NCBI GenBank assembly: GCA_914767885.1
Contig: CAJZBQ010000037.1
Span: 124,001-188,000, forward strand
Direction of reading: 5' to 3'
From: Blepharisma stoltei
Taxonomy: Eukaryota; Ciliophora; Heterotrichea; Heterotrichida; Blepharismidae
DNA length: 64,000 nucleotides
Each line of letters opens with the position of its first letter. Within the stretch, counting starts at the first letter, position 1. Below are positions 46,497-58,216 of the stretch, piece by piece. The notes below the pieces were generated by a model. That model had not been told where the DNA came from, did no database searches, and was given only the letters and a program-made list of their open reading frames with translations. The position numbers and the translations under genes were made by a program.

Positions 46497-49400
46497 CTAT
46501 TTCAAACGCCTTATACTTTTAACGAGTCTTCAAAAATTTAAATCATGAATAGATATGTTTTCTTTTTTGAGGTCATCTTCAATATTTTGGATTTCAAAGA
46601 AATGCTTGTGTTTGCTGTTTTCTCTGCTAGTTCGCAATTTATCATCAATACTTCTTAGTGTGATCTTTGTTAAAAAGTCAATCTTTTCTCATTTTTCTTC
46701 ACCTAATTCTTCTAAAAATTTTAATTCTGTAACATCTGAAATAAGTCAATTGTATATGCTTGTATTGTTAATATATCTGCCTATCATATCTTGTAATCTT
46801 TGTATAAATTTGATTCTTTCGTTTTTATATTTTATGCATTCGTTAAGAATATGTTTATCTGTTTCCTTGACTTTACATAATTCACATAAATTCGAAGTGT
46901 TATCTTGATTATTTCTGTTTCTCAATAGAACTAATACTTTAGATGGACCAGCACCATATCTTCAAGCAGCCTTTATTCTTGTTTCAGTAATTAGGTTTTT
47001 ATTCAGTATTCAGAATTTTGGGAGTTTATTCGTGGTAAAAGTTTGATTCCTTAATTCTTTAAACATCTTTAATGTTACTTTTTTATTTATTATGCTCATG
47101 TTTTCGTTTCTTCAATAGATTTTGAGTTTATCTTTGACATTTCCTTTTCAATTTTTGTCATTTCAGCTAATCATGTTGTTATTAAAATCGAATGGTTTTG
47201 TAAAATTATATTTTTGAAGCAACTCTTGGTAGATTTTCATTGTCGGTGTAATTGTATTATCGAAATTTCTTAGGAAATGGGTTGCAATCTCAGATATATG
47301 TGTTAATTCAAAAATTTTTTGTAAAAATATCAATGATTTTTGGTCAATATATTGTTGTATTGTTGGAATATTTAAATCAAGTAATATGGGTTCAATAGGT
47401 GTTTTGTCATAAACATGGCAACATTCTCTTATAATCTTATTGAATGATCTTTGAATTTGTTTAATTGCAGTTTTGCATTTAATTCTTGAGCATATTTCAA
47501 GACCATATGTGCATCTTGGTAAGAATATTGCTTTGAAGCAGTTTATAAGAGTTTTACTTGGGATGTTAAGCATTCTTCTAATCATAGGGATTAGAGAGCA
47601 AGTAGATATTTTGCTTTTATCTTTGAGGTATTTATAATGCGCTTGGTCGAATCCTGTACCTCTTATATTTCCATTCATTATTTTGCCTAAATATTTATAT
47701 TTTTCAACAACTGGTATTTCATGATTTTGGTATGATATTTTAGGTAGTTTACTTATAATATTTTTCCTATTTTTTGTTATGATTGGCATTATTGCTGTTT
47801 TTTCCGGTCCTATATTCAAGTTCATATCATTATCTTTTGATCATTTATCAAGTTTATTTAAAATGTTTTCAATGTCTTTTCAATCTTCTATTACAAAAGC
47901 TGTATCATCCGCATATTGAAAATTGATTTTTGATTTTAATTGGTGATTGGGGAGGAGTTCTATATTGATGTCATTATTTTCCTTTTCTATATCATCTATA
48001 TATATATTAAATAACAATGGTGATATTGCACTTCCTTGTCTCACACCTCTTGTTATGTTTATTTTTTCTGTTTCAATCCCATTTATGACAAGTGTAGTTT
48101 GTTCACCTTTTAGCATTTGTGAGATTATTTTTCAGCTATCATTTTTTATATTTTTTGCTTTAATTTTCTCTAATAGTCTAATTCTATTAACTGAGTCATA
48201 AGCTTTTGAGAAATCAACAAATAATATATATGAGTCTCTACCTTTTCCAATCCTGTAATACTTACGATATTCCAGTGTAGATTTTAAGAGAAAAATCTGA
48301 GTCATGCATGACTTTCCTTTTGTGAATCCATGTTGTCTTTCTGAGATATTAACCGTATTTTCAATTCTTTTTAGTTCTGCTTTGTCAAGAATCTTCATAA
48401 AATTATTCATTAAGGTTATGGGTCTATAGCTATTAAGTTCCTTCGGATTACCTTTTCCTTTGTATATAAGGATTGTTTTTGCTTCATTGGCTTTGTCTGG
48501 GATTCCATTTAATTTGCAACTATTAAGGAAATGTGTAATTGCTTCTGCCATTATATCTCCACCTTTCTTTATTATCTCATTTCTTATATTGTCTGGTCCA
48601 GGAGCTTTTTTGTTTGGTAATTTTTTAATGATTTTCTGGATATCTTGGAAATCTCATAGTTCTTCTTTTGAGCATCCCTTTTGTGGTATGAATTCTATTT
48701 TACTTTTAAATTGATTTTCAAATTCTGTTGCTCAAGCTTTAATCTCTTCTTTGTTTAATGATAATGCGATTCTATTTTTATTCATCTGACGTTTTATTTT
48801 GTTTCAGGCTCCATATGGATCTTGCATACATTCTTTCAATCTGCTTTCACTGATTTTTTCATAGTTAGATAGTCTTTTTAGTTTATTTATTCATGCCTTT
48901 TTTACCTTTTGTAGTTTGTTAGCAAGTTCTCTATTATTTTGCGTTCAGCAAAATTTTATTCATTTCCTCGAGTCATTTATTCTATTTAATAAGATTTTCA
49001 TTTCTGGGGTTCTAAAATGGTCTGGTTTTAAATGTTTTAGTAGGTATTTTGATTCTTCATCAATTGTTGATTTGATGTTATTAAATATTGCTAAAGGATC
49101 AAGAGTTTTGTAGATTCCTTTATTCTGGAAATTGATTCAGATTCTGTGTTGGAACGCTTCTAATTCCTTGCCTTCTAATTTATATCATGGAATCACGGAT
49201 ATTTGCTTTGGTATTATCTGGACACTTTTTATATGAGATAGTAATAATACGTGATTGGTGTTTAATTGTGGGACTTCTATGTATTTAATTTTTGATAGGG
49301 TTTCTGAAATAATATAATCGATAATAGTGTGTCTATTATTTCCTCTGAAAGTTGATATAGAAGTTTCATTTAATATATGTAAACCATTGTCTCTAACAAA

Positions 49401-51522
49401 TTTGATAAATATTTTTCCAGCTAAATCATTTATATCTGATAAGTAACCTTCTATGTGTGCATTGAAGTCTCCAAGTAATATACATTGATTAGCATCATTT
49501 TTTTTTGTTTGCTTGAATTATTTCTTGAACATTCATGATGCAGTTCATATATTCGTTAATTGATTTTTCATTTTCGTGGTTTGCAAGTACTGGTGCATAT
49601 ATGCATATTATCAAAAAATCTTCTATCTTTGCTGCAGTTATTCTATGGTTATTAGTTTCAATTCAAGTTATTTCATTTGCCAGTGAATTATGAATTAATA
49701 AGCCAGTTCCACCTGATCCTCTGTAGCCTACTATAGGTCCATTATTACCTATTCACACAAAACCATCAATATAAACTTTATCTTTTAATCAAGTTTCTGC
49801 TATTCCTAAGATAGTAATATCGTTTTCGATCATAACATTTCTTAATTGTCTTCGTGATAGATCGTCTTTTCCAATTCCTGAAATGTTGATGAATCCAAAA
49901 TTTTTTCTTATTATTTTTTCGCACAATCTTCTTGGATTTGGAATTATAATTTCCTCTTCAACTTGAACGGGTAGGACATTATTTTTTCTTAAGGGAGAAT
50001 GGGTTATTTTCAATCATTTTTTTGGATCTGTGAGATTATCAGATGCTTCAATAAAGAGAATTGTGCATAGAGGTCTAATCATATCTTGGAACATTCTGCT
50101 CTCTAGTATTTGTATCTTTTTATTTTTGTAAATTTCTTTTTCATCTTTATTGATGAAAGGATTTTCAAACTTTTTCTTATTTTGGGTGTTATAAATTGAA
50201 ATCAAGGGTTCAACTATCAGTTTTTCTTTCTTTTCTTTTTTATGTAAGAATGGGTTTTCGATTTTAGAAACGTTTATTTCAGGAAAATCTGTCATCAAAG
50301 TGGATGAATTTATTTCTGATGATGGAGAAAGTTTTGGAGATTTGGAAGCAGTTTCATTATAGGATTGCGAGGATTCCTTAATAAGCTTTCAATTTACATC
50401 TTCTCTTTCTGGTTCATTTTTCCTTATTGCTGGAGTCTTTTTAATTATAAAAATTTTTTTGATTGTATTTTTGTGATTTTCTTTTAGAATAGTTCTTCCT
50501 ATGATTTCTATCGGCTTTATGATGCTCTTCTTTAGAGGAATATATGTCTTGATATCATAGTTGTAGGCATTAACTGGTTCATTATTCTGAGTTTTAACAG
50601 GAGGATGAATGTTTTTTTTGGGTGGCTTAATTGTTGAGATCTTGCGTGTTTTTAAGTTGTTTTCATATTTATTATCAGAGACTAAGTATTTTTGATCGAT
50701 TAAATTTAAATTTCTTGAACCTTTCTTGACTTTCTTAGATTGCTTAATTCTTTTTCTTTTTTCTCTGATTTCAATAATTTTATCGTGGTTTGATTCAAGG
50801 TGTCCGATTTCGTTACAAGTGTTGCATTGCATTGTTCCTGCGTGATTTAATCATACTGAGTTATTTCCTATTTTCAATATATCTGTGAGATCTAATGCTT
50901 GTTCTAGTGAATTAAATTCAGCATATATTGTGTATTTTGCTTCTGGTATAAAATTAAGACTGTGAAACTTGCCTTCATTTTGTATTGTGTTATTCATAAT
51001 TATTTCTTTTATATCGCAGATTTGCTTTAATGATTTAATTGTTTCCTCAATCGATATTCCAGGAGGTAATGTAAAATTAATCCGATACCTATTGTAGTTG
51101 ATTTCACCACCTAGTCATAAGATTCCGATTGGTATCATGATGTCTCTTCCTTTGTATTTTAATTCATATGTGATTTGATTCAGTAAATCTTGTTGTATTG
51201 ATTTTTCTTTAGGAATCAGGATAGCATCTCCTGAAGGTAATCTATGACATCTTAGGATTGATTCTGGGGGAAATTTTTGGTTAACTGAGATGCAGAATGC
51301 TGAAAAGAGCTCTTTTTTCTTGTTTTGGTTGCAGTCTTTGAGAAATTTAGACAAATAAAATTTCACTGACAATTCTAAAAATTTGTTTTCTTCAAGCTCT
51401 GGTAGGAAATGAGTTGAGGAAGAGAAGCTGTAGATAACTTTGTCTTCTCCAAGACCAATGACAAGTTTTTCTTGTCCATTAGACAGAGAAGAGGGTGAGT
51501 TTGTACTTGCATAATCTTCCAT
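46497..51522 (-). CDS. Non-LTR retrotransposon (LINE) polyprotein: zinc knuckle, APE endonuclease, reverse transcriptase
   Basis: Read with UGA as Trp, one frame runs from ATG at 51,522 to UAG at 46,497 (~1,675 codons), broken only at a 9-A run near 49,498-49,506 where one base too many is present. Order: ORF1-like region; a zinc-knuckle-like CNTCNEIGHLESNH; a basic, low-complexity linker; an APE-type endonuclease (NDITILGIAET-W, YRGSGGTGLLI, LLGDFNAH); then reverse transcriptase with KAPGPDNIRNE, YRPITLMNNFMKILDK, QHGFTKGKSC, VDFSKAYDSVNR, GVRQGSAISPLLFNIYIDD and the catalytic QYADDTAFVIED. The tail is Cys/His-bearing (LCELCKVKETDKHILNEC). UGA encodes Trp at many sites, so it is adapted to the host code. 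Probably germline-limited; it may supply machinery for the short retroelements. Confidence 0.9.
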
Positions 51523-51589
51523 TTTTAAAAAGTGCTTTTAGTTAAGAAGAAACATTTAACTTATATCAAAACTTTTTAGATAAAAATTA

Positions 51590-51702
51590 TATATAATTTT
51601 TTATTATAAAATTAAATTTTGTTCCAATTTAAAGGGGGTTAATTTACCAAAAAAGTGGAAATTTTACCTATATTTTGTTCCAATTTAAAGGGGGGGGGAG
51701 TC
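51590..51702. mobile_element. MITE remnant with CCCTTTAAATTGGAAC terminus
   Basis: Two direct copies of TTTTGTTCCAATTTAAAGGGGG (in part) ~60 bp apart, ending in GGGGGGGGGAGTCAG. This is the double-terminus end of the same architecture as the other MITE families. The opposite hairpin end is missing, possibly lost when the LINE inserted next to it. Confidence 0.6.
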
Positions 51703-52177
51703 AGAAAAAATTGTATGTCTCTTCAGGCTGTAACCTTATATGATATGTTTGCTCTGTCTCAACTAAGGCTTATCTCGAGGTTCCATTTATTTATAAAATT
51801 ATAATTAAGCTTTTTGGCAGTATTCTTCCAGCATAATAATCCAAAGAGATATGGTGCTTAAAATTTGAATAATTTTCTCAATGATTTAGAATTTAAATAC
51901 TTTTACAATAAAATCAATATAAGCAAAATGATTAGATTACTTATATCCTTATTTTTTAAAATAATTGAGCCAGATTTTTAGCCTAAAGTCAATTATTAGT
52001 TATTATCTTAATATATTTTCTGATCTATAAACAATTAGAATTTTCACTCAAAAAAATATTATAAAATATTTTATTACATATTTATAATGAAAATATCGAA
52101 AATTAAAGCTGAAATTTAAAATACCTCAGAATTCATTCTGTATAATAACTCTTATGCCAAAATAAAAAAGCCGATAA
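51703..52177. other. AT-rich intergenic region
   Basis: No feature recognised; 5' flank of the peptidase gene. Confidence 0.5.
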
Positions 52178-53197
52178 ATGGATAATACATACCCAGTTTT
52201 AAGATTCCAAAATTCAGACCCTGCTACCCCAACCCACACATCTCGGACCAGTGCATTACCCAAGCTAGGCTTACGTAGATCTTCTGAAAAGAACATATTC
52301 AGCAAGATCCTCTCTAATCCTAAAAATGCTACTATTAAGCCTCCATCAACTGCTGCAGCTACATTTTCAATTGACAAAACAAAAAGTCGGGATGAAGCCA
52401 TTTACCAAAGAAATCTTCACAAGCCTCGAGTCACTGCCCAATCCTGAATTGTTATAGACGGTAAAAAAGGAAAAGTCTTATCTGGGAAAGATATAGATAC
52501 CCCAAGAGAAATGGCAAGCTTGACAAAAATCATGACTTGCTATATTGCAATAACAGAAATAAATAGCAGAAATATGAGCTTTTATGACTTTGCGACTGTC
52601 TCAAAAGAAGCTGCTTCGATGGCAGGCACTTCTGCATCTTTACAAGCTGGTGACGAGATCACGCTCTGAGATCTCCTGCATGGCTTAATGTTACCTTCAG
52701 GTAACGACGCAGCAGTGGCTATTGCTGAGTACATTGGGAAAATAATAGATCCACAAAGTGTTAGTCCAATACAAACTTTTATCAAAATGATGAATGAAAC
52801 GTGCAAAATTTTGAAATTAAATGCGACGCATTTTACAAATCCTCATGGAATGTCAAGCCCAAATCATGTGTCTACAGCTAAAAATATAGCCAGTTTGGCT
52901 TTAAATGCAATGAATATTGCAGAGGTTAGAGAAATCGTACAGGCTGAGAGCTACAGATGTAAAGTGAAGAATGGGGGAAATAGAAGGGAAATCATTTGGT
53001 TTAATACCAATAGATTGCTGAAATTTGGGTTTTCTGGGTTAAAAACTGGGTTTACACCAAGTGCAGGGCCTTGCTTGTGCTGCTCTGTAGAAAAAAGAAG
53101 AATAAAAAGAATTATTGTTTTATTGAATTCAGTTTCTATGGAAAGCAGATGGAGTGAAGGGCTAGGGTTATGGAAGTGGAGCAGCAAGTATTTTTAA
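52178..53197 (+). CDS. D-alanyl-D-alanine carboxypeptidase homologue (peptidase family S11, DacA-like), 339 aa
   Basis: Continuous only with two UGA Trp codons (52,445 and 52,667). A ~90-residue low-complexity N terminus lacks a signal peptide. It is followed by a penicillin-binding-protein fold with all three catalytic motifs: SLTK (SxxK nucleophile and base), PSGNDAAV (SxN) and LKTGFTPSAG (KTG). Order and spacing match DacA-type enzymes, which trim the stem peptide of bacterial peptidoglycan. Ciliates lack peptidoglycan, so the role is unclear; digestion of bacterial prey is one possibility, but no secretion signal is visible. The family's bacterial distribution suggests ancient transfer. 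Confidence 0.88.
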
Positions 53198-53342
53198 ACA
53201 AAAAAATGTAAATAGGAGCTAATCGATTTCTAGCTTTTAATTGATTTTAAATAGAATAGAATTTCAAAGTTATTTAATATAAATTATCTATTTTAGCAGC
53301 AAAATAGAGCAGATAAAAATTAAATGTAATATAAACCAAAAA

Positions 53343-53774
53343 TTAGCTATCTAAGTCAGAAAATCTTCTATATCTTTTTGAATTTTTGAAGGCTTCAAAA
53401 GCTGGCCTTATTGCAGAGTCAAAAATGTACCTCCTCAAATCATTAAATTCATCAGGATACAGCGTGCCTGATCTAGCTCTATGCAGAGTTCCTTTAGTTA
53501 AAGCATCAAATAGCGCAGCAGGAACATCAATTTCATTATTTGTTATATATTTCCTTATAATCCCCTCCGCCAGACTATATGAAGTAGGGCAAATTTCGAT
53601 AAATTTTTCTATCTCTAACAAACAATTTATGTAAAAAAAATTAAGACATTTTTTCTTTTCAATAAAAGAACAAAATGAATAAAAGACTTTTTTGCTTTCG
53701 AGGATCATTTCAGGCTCAAGAATCATAGGAAGGCATATTTCAGTCTGAATTGTTTCGTTTAATAGCACAATCAA
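53343..53774 (-). CDS. RGS-domain-like protein (N terminus unresolved)
   Basis: ~140 residues ending at UAG/UAA near 53,343. The pattern (FCSFIEKKKCLNFFYINCLL, EKFIEI, GIIRKYITNNEIDVP, then FNDLRRYIFDSAIRPAFEAF and KNSKRYRRF) follows the helical RGS fold with the usual F...S..Y ending. RGS domains accelerate GTP hydrolysis by G-alpha subunits. No ATG at the 5' end of the open frame; an upstream exon (ATG near 53,850) joined by an intron or IES is likely but not demonstrated. Confidence 0.55.
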   Translation of the reverse strand: MIVLLNETIQTEICLPMILEPEMILESKKVFYSFCSFIEKKKCLNFFYINCLLEIEKFIEICPTSYSLAEGIIRKYITNNEIDVPAALFDALTKGTLHRARSGTLYPDEFNDLRRYIFDSAIRPAFEAFKNSKRYRRFSDLDS

Positions 53775-54385
53775 AGTAGTCGCTAAAATTAATAAATTTC
53801 TTCCAGGAATTACTATATTATTCTATATCTCCTATCTGTGTTTTTCGCATTTATTAAATAAATAAATAATTCATTATAAACGTGTATAAGAGATTGAATC
53901 AATAATAATCATCATTAGGAATAAAATTCGACGTCATCCCAATTGGCCAAATACAAAAGTAAAAGAGCATTTCAAATTTTCATTTAAGTCTTCCTCGTAT
54001 TTTAGATAGCTTAATAAGAAATATTAGAAAAATCAATAATTCAATGATATTTCACACAGATCAGAATTGCATAAACAAACTTCGTGGGTAAACCCCAGAT
54101 TTGCCTTGAGAATTTGATGAAAAGACGGCTCATATTAATAGAAAAAAAGGGATCACAGAGCAAAGTGTCGTGTATATCAAGATCACCCTTAAATTTCATT
54201 TTCATGAAAGCCGCTTTTGCCTTACACTATAAGAAAGATAGTTATATTTCCCTAATTCACGCTTTATTAAAACTGTCAATCTATACACTCGAAGAATATT
54301 TGAAATAAAGTGGCAATGATGAGCAAAAATAGAGATAGCAAAAAATTCTGCTGCATATTCATAGACAAATAGTCCAAGAAGTTCT
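53775..54385. other. Intergenic region
   Basis: AT-rich; a 74-codon plus-strand ORF at 54,084 has no family features and is judged chance. Nothing else seen. Confidence 0.4.
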
Positions 54386-54867
54386 ATCTCTTTTTATTAT
54401 ATACATAAAAATGGTGACAAACAGACCACCCGACCTCTCGACCCTATTTCTTCAACACCAGCAGTCAACGGCTCAGTGGTGGAGATTTAGGTGGAAAGGG
54501 GCCGGTAATCCTTTATGTATGTGTTCGGGCTGGGTTTTCTTCGAGCCCGAGGAGCTAATCCTCGGACTTGGAGTTTTCCACCAGGACAACCATTGGAAAG
54601 GGCAAGGTCGGCCAATGTTTGAAGGCAATATGACCTTCAGACCCAGAAGACGGTATTTTGCCCAACGAGAAACTGGGGAGTTTCGACCCAGGTGGTTGGC
54701 CCTTAGACTCCAGAAGCCATGGAAGTCAAGACTGGTGGTGCGAATCCCTTGTTTGAGGCAACAAGGAGGGTGTCCGCCGAGGCTCCTCAGGGGCGATGAG
54801 CGTGTAGGGGTGCGAATCCCCGCCCTGCAAGGCAAACGGCTTAATCTAATCTAATCTCTTTTTATTA
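54386..54867 (+). mobile_element. Short GC-rich retroelement with 14-bp target duplication and TAATC-type tail
   Basis: ATCTCTTTTTATTA at 54,386-54,399 and 54,854-54,867 flank 454 bp. 5' end TATACATAAAAATGGTGAC; 3' end a TTAATCTAATCTAATC repeat. GC is far above the surroundings. Two tRNA-like GGTGCGAATCCC words (54,736; 54,810) could be Pol III B boxes. No RT; presumably mobilised in trans. Confidence 0.8.
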
Positions 54868-55360
54868 AAATTTTTAGTATAGCTAACTATTATATATTTT
54901 ACCTGGGTTATTAGAATAAGGTATAAGTAACCTAAAGATTGAACTGTATAGCCTAAGTACAATAGTAGATTGTCTTAGGCTGGGAAATGCTGGAAAAATT
55001 CCCCAAATTGGTTCGTCAACTTGAGTTTTCTGAGCCGATTCAGTGATTTTTTTCATCAGGACAATCTACTGTCATACCTGGACTATAGTAGCTTCAATAA
55101 AATTTGATATAATCAGTGTAATCAATATTTCACGGCACCTAGAATAAACACTATGACTACTATGGGAACGAATAAACCTTATAGATCATATATAAAAAGT
55201 CACCATAAAAAGAGCTGATAGAAATCAAAACGCCATACAGTTTTCCTGATTTTCCTTGCAGTAATCATGCATTGATGGAAGATTTTGTAATGTCTATATT
55301 AATAAATAATTACTGCTTACGTCATAATTTAAATCGATAAAACAAAGCAAATAAATATTA
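54868..55360. other. Intergenic region
   Basis: AT-rich with one inverted pair of words (GTAGATTGTC ... GACAATCTAC, 54,965-55,070), ~110 bp apart, that could form a long hairpin or mark a decayed element. No ORF. Confidence 0.4.
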
Positions 55361-56086
55361 TTAGCGCCTGGTAAGGCGCGATTTACTGACTCTCAGGTCT
55401 GAGCTGACAATTTTAGGGTCAATTGGTGAGTTGCTCACTTTGGAATCGTATGGACGAGGGCTTAGCATTCTTGACTGGGGCAGTTTTCGCTCTGTCTTAA
55501 TGTCCCTCTCAGGGGAGTTAGCTCCACTTAATAAGATTTCGTTTCCATCCAAATGGCTTGGTCCTACAACCATTCAGTTTTTTATGGAAATCAAAGAAAT
55601 TATGCTTAGACCTGAAGTATTTCTATTTGTAGTATATCCATTTCTCATGCTTAAATCTTGCGATTTATCTATATTATGAATTCTTCTTAAATTTAGAGAA
55701 TTCTTAAAGTATGGAAATGAATTTTTATCGTCAACAGGCGACATTTCTGATTTTCATCTGAATTTTTGATCATTCATTTGGGAATTTAAATTGGTTTGGC
55801 TTTTGCTTGATTTTATATGTTGAGACTTTATTTCATTTCTTTGCTCATTTGGGTCTTCAAACATACTAAGCCAGTTTTTCTGAGACTTCCGTGGCACACC
55901 TTGCTTGTAGCTAGTTTTTTTAATCCTATTTTAATTGTACACGTTTTGAATTTCTTTCTCAAAGTTCAGATTTATGAACCTTTCTCTGGTTTTGGATTCA
56001 AGAAATGATGGCTTTGTAATTGAAGTATTTTTTTTAAACATTTTACGTCTTGTTTTTATAGTTTGGGCTGATTTTTGTTTGATCAT
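55361..56086 (-). CDS. Basic, Ser/Asn-rich protein of unknown function (236 aa), one 15-nt intron
   Basis: ATG at 56,086 (MIKQKSAQTIKTRRKMFKKN). A 15-nt intron GTACAATTAAAATAG lies at 55,940-55,926 (minus strand); removing it and reading two UGA as Trp (K-F-R-W-K-S, I-K-N-W-M-V) gives one frame to UAA at 55,361. Total exon length divides by three. Highly basic, probably disordered; several S/T-P sites (SPERD, MLSPRPY, NSPIDP) suggest phosphorylation. No family recognised. Confidence 0.7.
55926..55940 (-). other. 15-nt spliceosomal intron
   Basis: Minus strand GTACAATTAAAATAG; contains a UAA in frame; removal restores V-I-K-K-T-S-Y. Confidence 0.8.
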
Positions 56087-56467
56087 TTTGTTATAGCCTA
56101 TAAAATAATGTATGCGATAAATTAGTAAAGTTAATTTTTTTAAAATTATTCGAGATATAGTGCATTTGCAATTGAATATTTTATTACTGTATATCGTATT
56201 ACTGATATAAATTGTATTTGATTGTAAGTTTATATAAATGGGCTAGTTATAAACTTTATTAATTTTTTAAAGTATTCTGCTATACTAAAATTTTCCTATA
56301 TTCAGAATCCCTCTAGGGCACTTAATTAAGAGCAAATTTTACTAGATTGTCAAAGCCCAAAGAAGAAGCTGCAGCTGCCTTTTCACCTCAAGGGTGCAGC
56401 AAAAGTGTTTTCGACGCACACTTCAAAATCGACTATCCGTTATTTGAGAGACAAATAAAATTAAAAT

Positions 56468-57094
56468 ATGATAGAGAATGAGGCAACTTACACTGAAGAG
56501 TTTTCAAACCCATACTATAGATTCCACTCCTCTACAGTAGAAGAAACATCAAACGGAGTCTGAGTGCTTGGCCACAACTTTGTAGTATCTCTAACATTAA
56601 AATACGGCTATATCGACAAAATGCTGGCGAGATCTCTTTCATTCAAAATTGAGCAAGAAATGAGAAAAGTTTCGAATTCCCTCCACCATAAAGTGCTATA
56701 CTTATTTACACCCTAATAAATTTAGAATTAAATAATTTTTAGTAAATTTCTATATAAAATTATAATAAGATTTAAAGCTGAATGAGAGGCTATTTTATAG
56801 TGAAGATTAATTCCTGAGCTGAGTGATAAATTTACGACTAGTGTTGTAGATGATCATTATAGGCTTGACCTGAAAGAAAGCAAAGAGCACTATGCGTTCC
56901 CTGTTGGAGAATGCCAAATGATCCCTATAACGAACTGTTCTTTGAGAGAAATTTCAAGCTACTTTGGGAGAAGAATTTTGGAACTGATTGGGATTCAGGA
57001 ATTTATAGCAGCTGGAGTTCGAAAGGTAAAAACTGAGATGAACTATAATGGACAGACGAAGAAGGCATCGTCTACTTTTAGCATCGTTCAATAA
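56468..57094 (+). CDS. 6-pyruvoyl-tetrahydropterin synthase / QueD-like protein (~171 aa), one IES
   Basis: Not visible with the standard code because of an internal UGA (G-V-W-V-L-G-H-N). First part: FSNPYYRFHSS, VLGHNFVVSLTLKYGYID (the family has HGHNY here), then SLHHKVL (family DHK.L). After excising ~56,697-56,807 it continues IPELSDKFTTSV, MIPITNCSLREISSYFGRRI (family ..pt.E.la..i) and VRKVKTEMNYNGQ (family v.v.Et). PTPS-type enzymes act on dihydroneopterin triphosphate in pterin or queuosine synthesis. The first His of the HGH zinc motif is Leu here, so activity is doubtful. An open frame just upstream (56,350-56,467) may be an earlier exon. Confidence 0.6.
56697..56807. mobile_element. 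Short IES (105-111 bp) in the PTPS-like gene
   Basis: TA at 56,697-56,698 (or 56,703-56,704) and 56,808-56,809. AT-rich, no repeat ends. Removal joins K-V-L to I-P-E-L in frame and removes a UAA. Confidence 0.6.
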
Positions 57095-57265
57095 GAATCT
57101 AAATATAAAGAAGATTTTCAAAGTAATAAATATTGTCAGTTTAATGTTAACTAACATTCCTCCTTAGTCTTCAGTATATAAAATTTCAAATATGAAAATT
57201 TTGAAAAGAAACTATAATTTATAATTTATGCTATAGGATTCTTATTTGGGAATTTTAATTAAATA

Positions 57266-57905
57266 TCAAAATATGATATTAAGATTAAGATTAAGATTAC
57301 GCTGGGTATTTAAGGTCCCTACTGCGTCTGAGGTCGCATGCCACGGTTTCCCGTGTGGTGGCAGAGCGTTCACCAAGCCCGGGCCGAAACCCCGGTTTCT
57401 CGGTAGAGGTATTGTCAAGGGCCGTCTCATACCGGCTTTGCTGACCACCTCCATTTCCAACTTGGATCGTCGCCTAAGTTTACGCCAACTCCGCTTCGTC
57501 GTCCGCCAGATCTGCCCATTGAAGGGCACCTTTTTCACTGGAGAGACCCCCGTTTTGGTGTCCTAACTCGCCTCCCCTCTTTTCCGGTCATCCCGAGAAA
57601 GAACTCAACAGCTTTCGCCGTTCGGGGCGAGCCACTAAAGCAGCTTAGGCAGGTAAGTCGCCCTGCCTCATTTCGGGCACTCACTGGGCTGAGCGCTGCT
57701 GGCAAAAAGAAGTCACGAATAACTGCCCATGGGTCTGGTCGCAAAAACAGCGGTTCTCGCGCTTAGGCCTCTCGCTTCGAGGTCCCAGACGTTGTTGGGC
57801 TAATTCCTGGCTCCAAAAACCATGCCCGGATATACATGGGTAACCACCACTGAGAGGGTGGGTCGGTCGCCATACGCCATTTTATGTATATTCAAAATAT
57901 GATAT
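57266..57905 (-). mobile_element. Short GC-rich retroelement (612 bp) with 14-bp target duplication
   Basis: TCAAAATATGATAT at 57,266-57,279 and 57,892-57,905. On the minus strand it starts ATACATAAAATGGCGTATGG and ends in TAATCTTAATCTTAATCTTA. Strong GC contrast. The ORFs across it are on both strands and not protein-like. Relative of the copy at 3.2-3.8 kb. Confidence 0.85.
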
Positions 57906-58216
57906 AAAAAACAGAATTTATATAAGAAATTATTAATAAGTATTATAATAAAATACATCGCTAGGTTTCAAGATTAAAAATTACTTAATGGCTTTGCTGC
58001 TGAATATGAATAATTCATAGGCGATAATCAAGCATTAATTTAAAATTAAAATTTTAATATTTTGGTTGCTCATATTGTAGGGAGAGTAAAATGTGCCATG
58101 TTTCTAAAAAAAAATTATTTAATATGCATAATTTTTAGAGCCAGAAGGGTTTGCTTATACTCTCTAGTAGTCTTTCTAAAAGTCAGCTAATCAAAATTTT
58201 GAAATTTATTAAACGA
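57906..58216. other. AT-rich intergenic region
   Basis: No feature recognised. Confidence 0.5.

Noticed and set aside
54084-54308. 74-codon plus-strand ORF
   Set aside because: No family features, no context support, AT-rich composition; probably chance.
54411-54854. 147- and 120-codon ORFs on both strands (54,411-54,854 and 54,473-54,835)
   Set aside because: Both lie inside a short retroelement with clear target duplications; the open frames come from high GC and are not protein-like.
57246-57744. ORFs across 57.2-57.7 kb on both strands
   Set aside because: Inside the retroelement bounded by TCAAAATATGATAT duplications.
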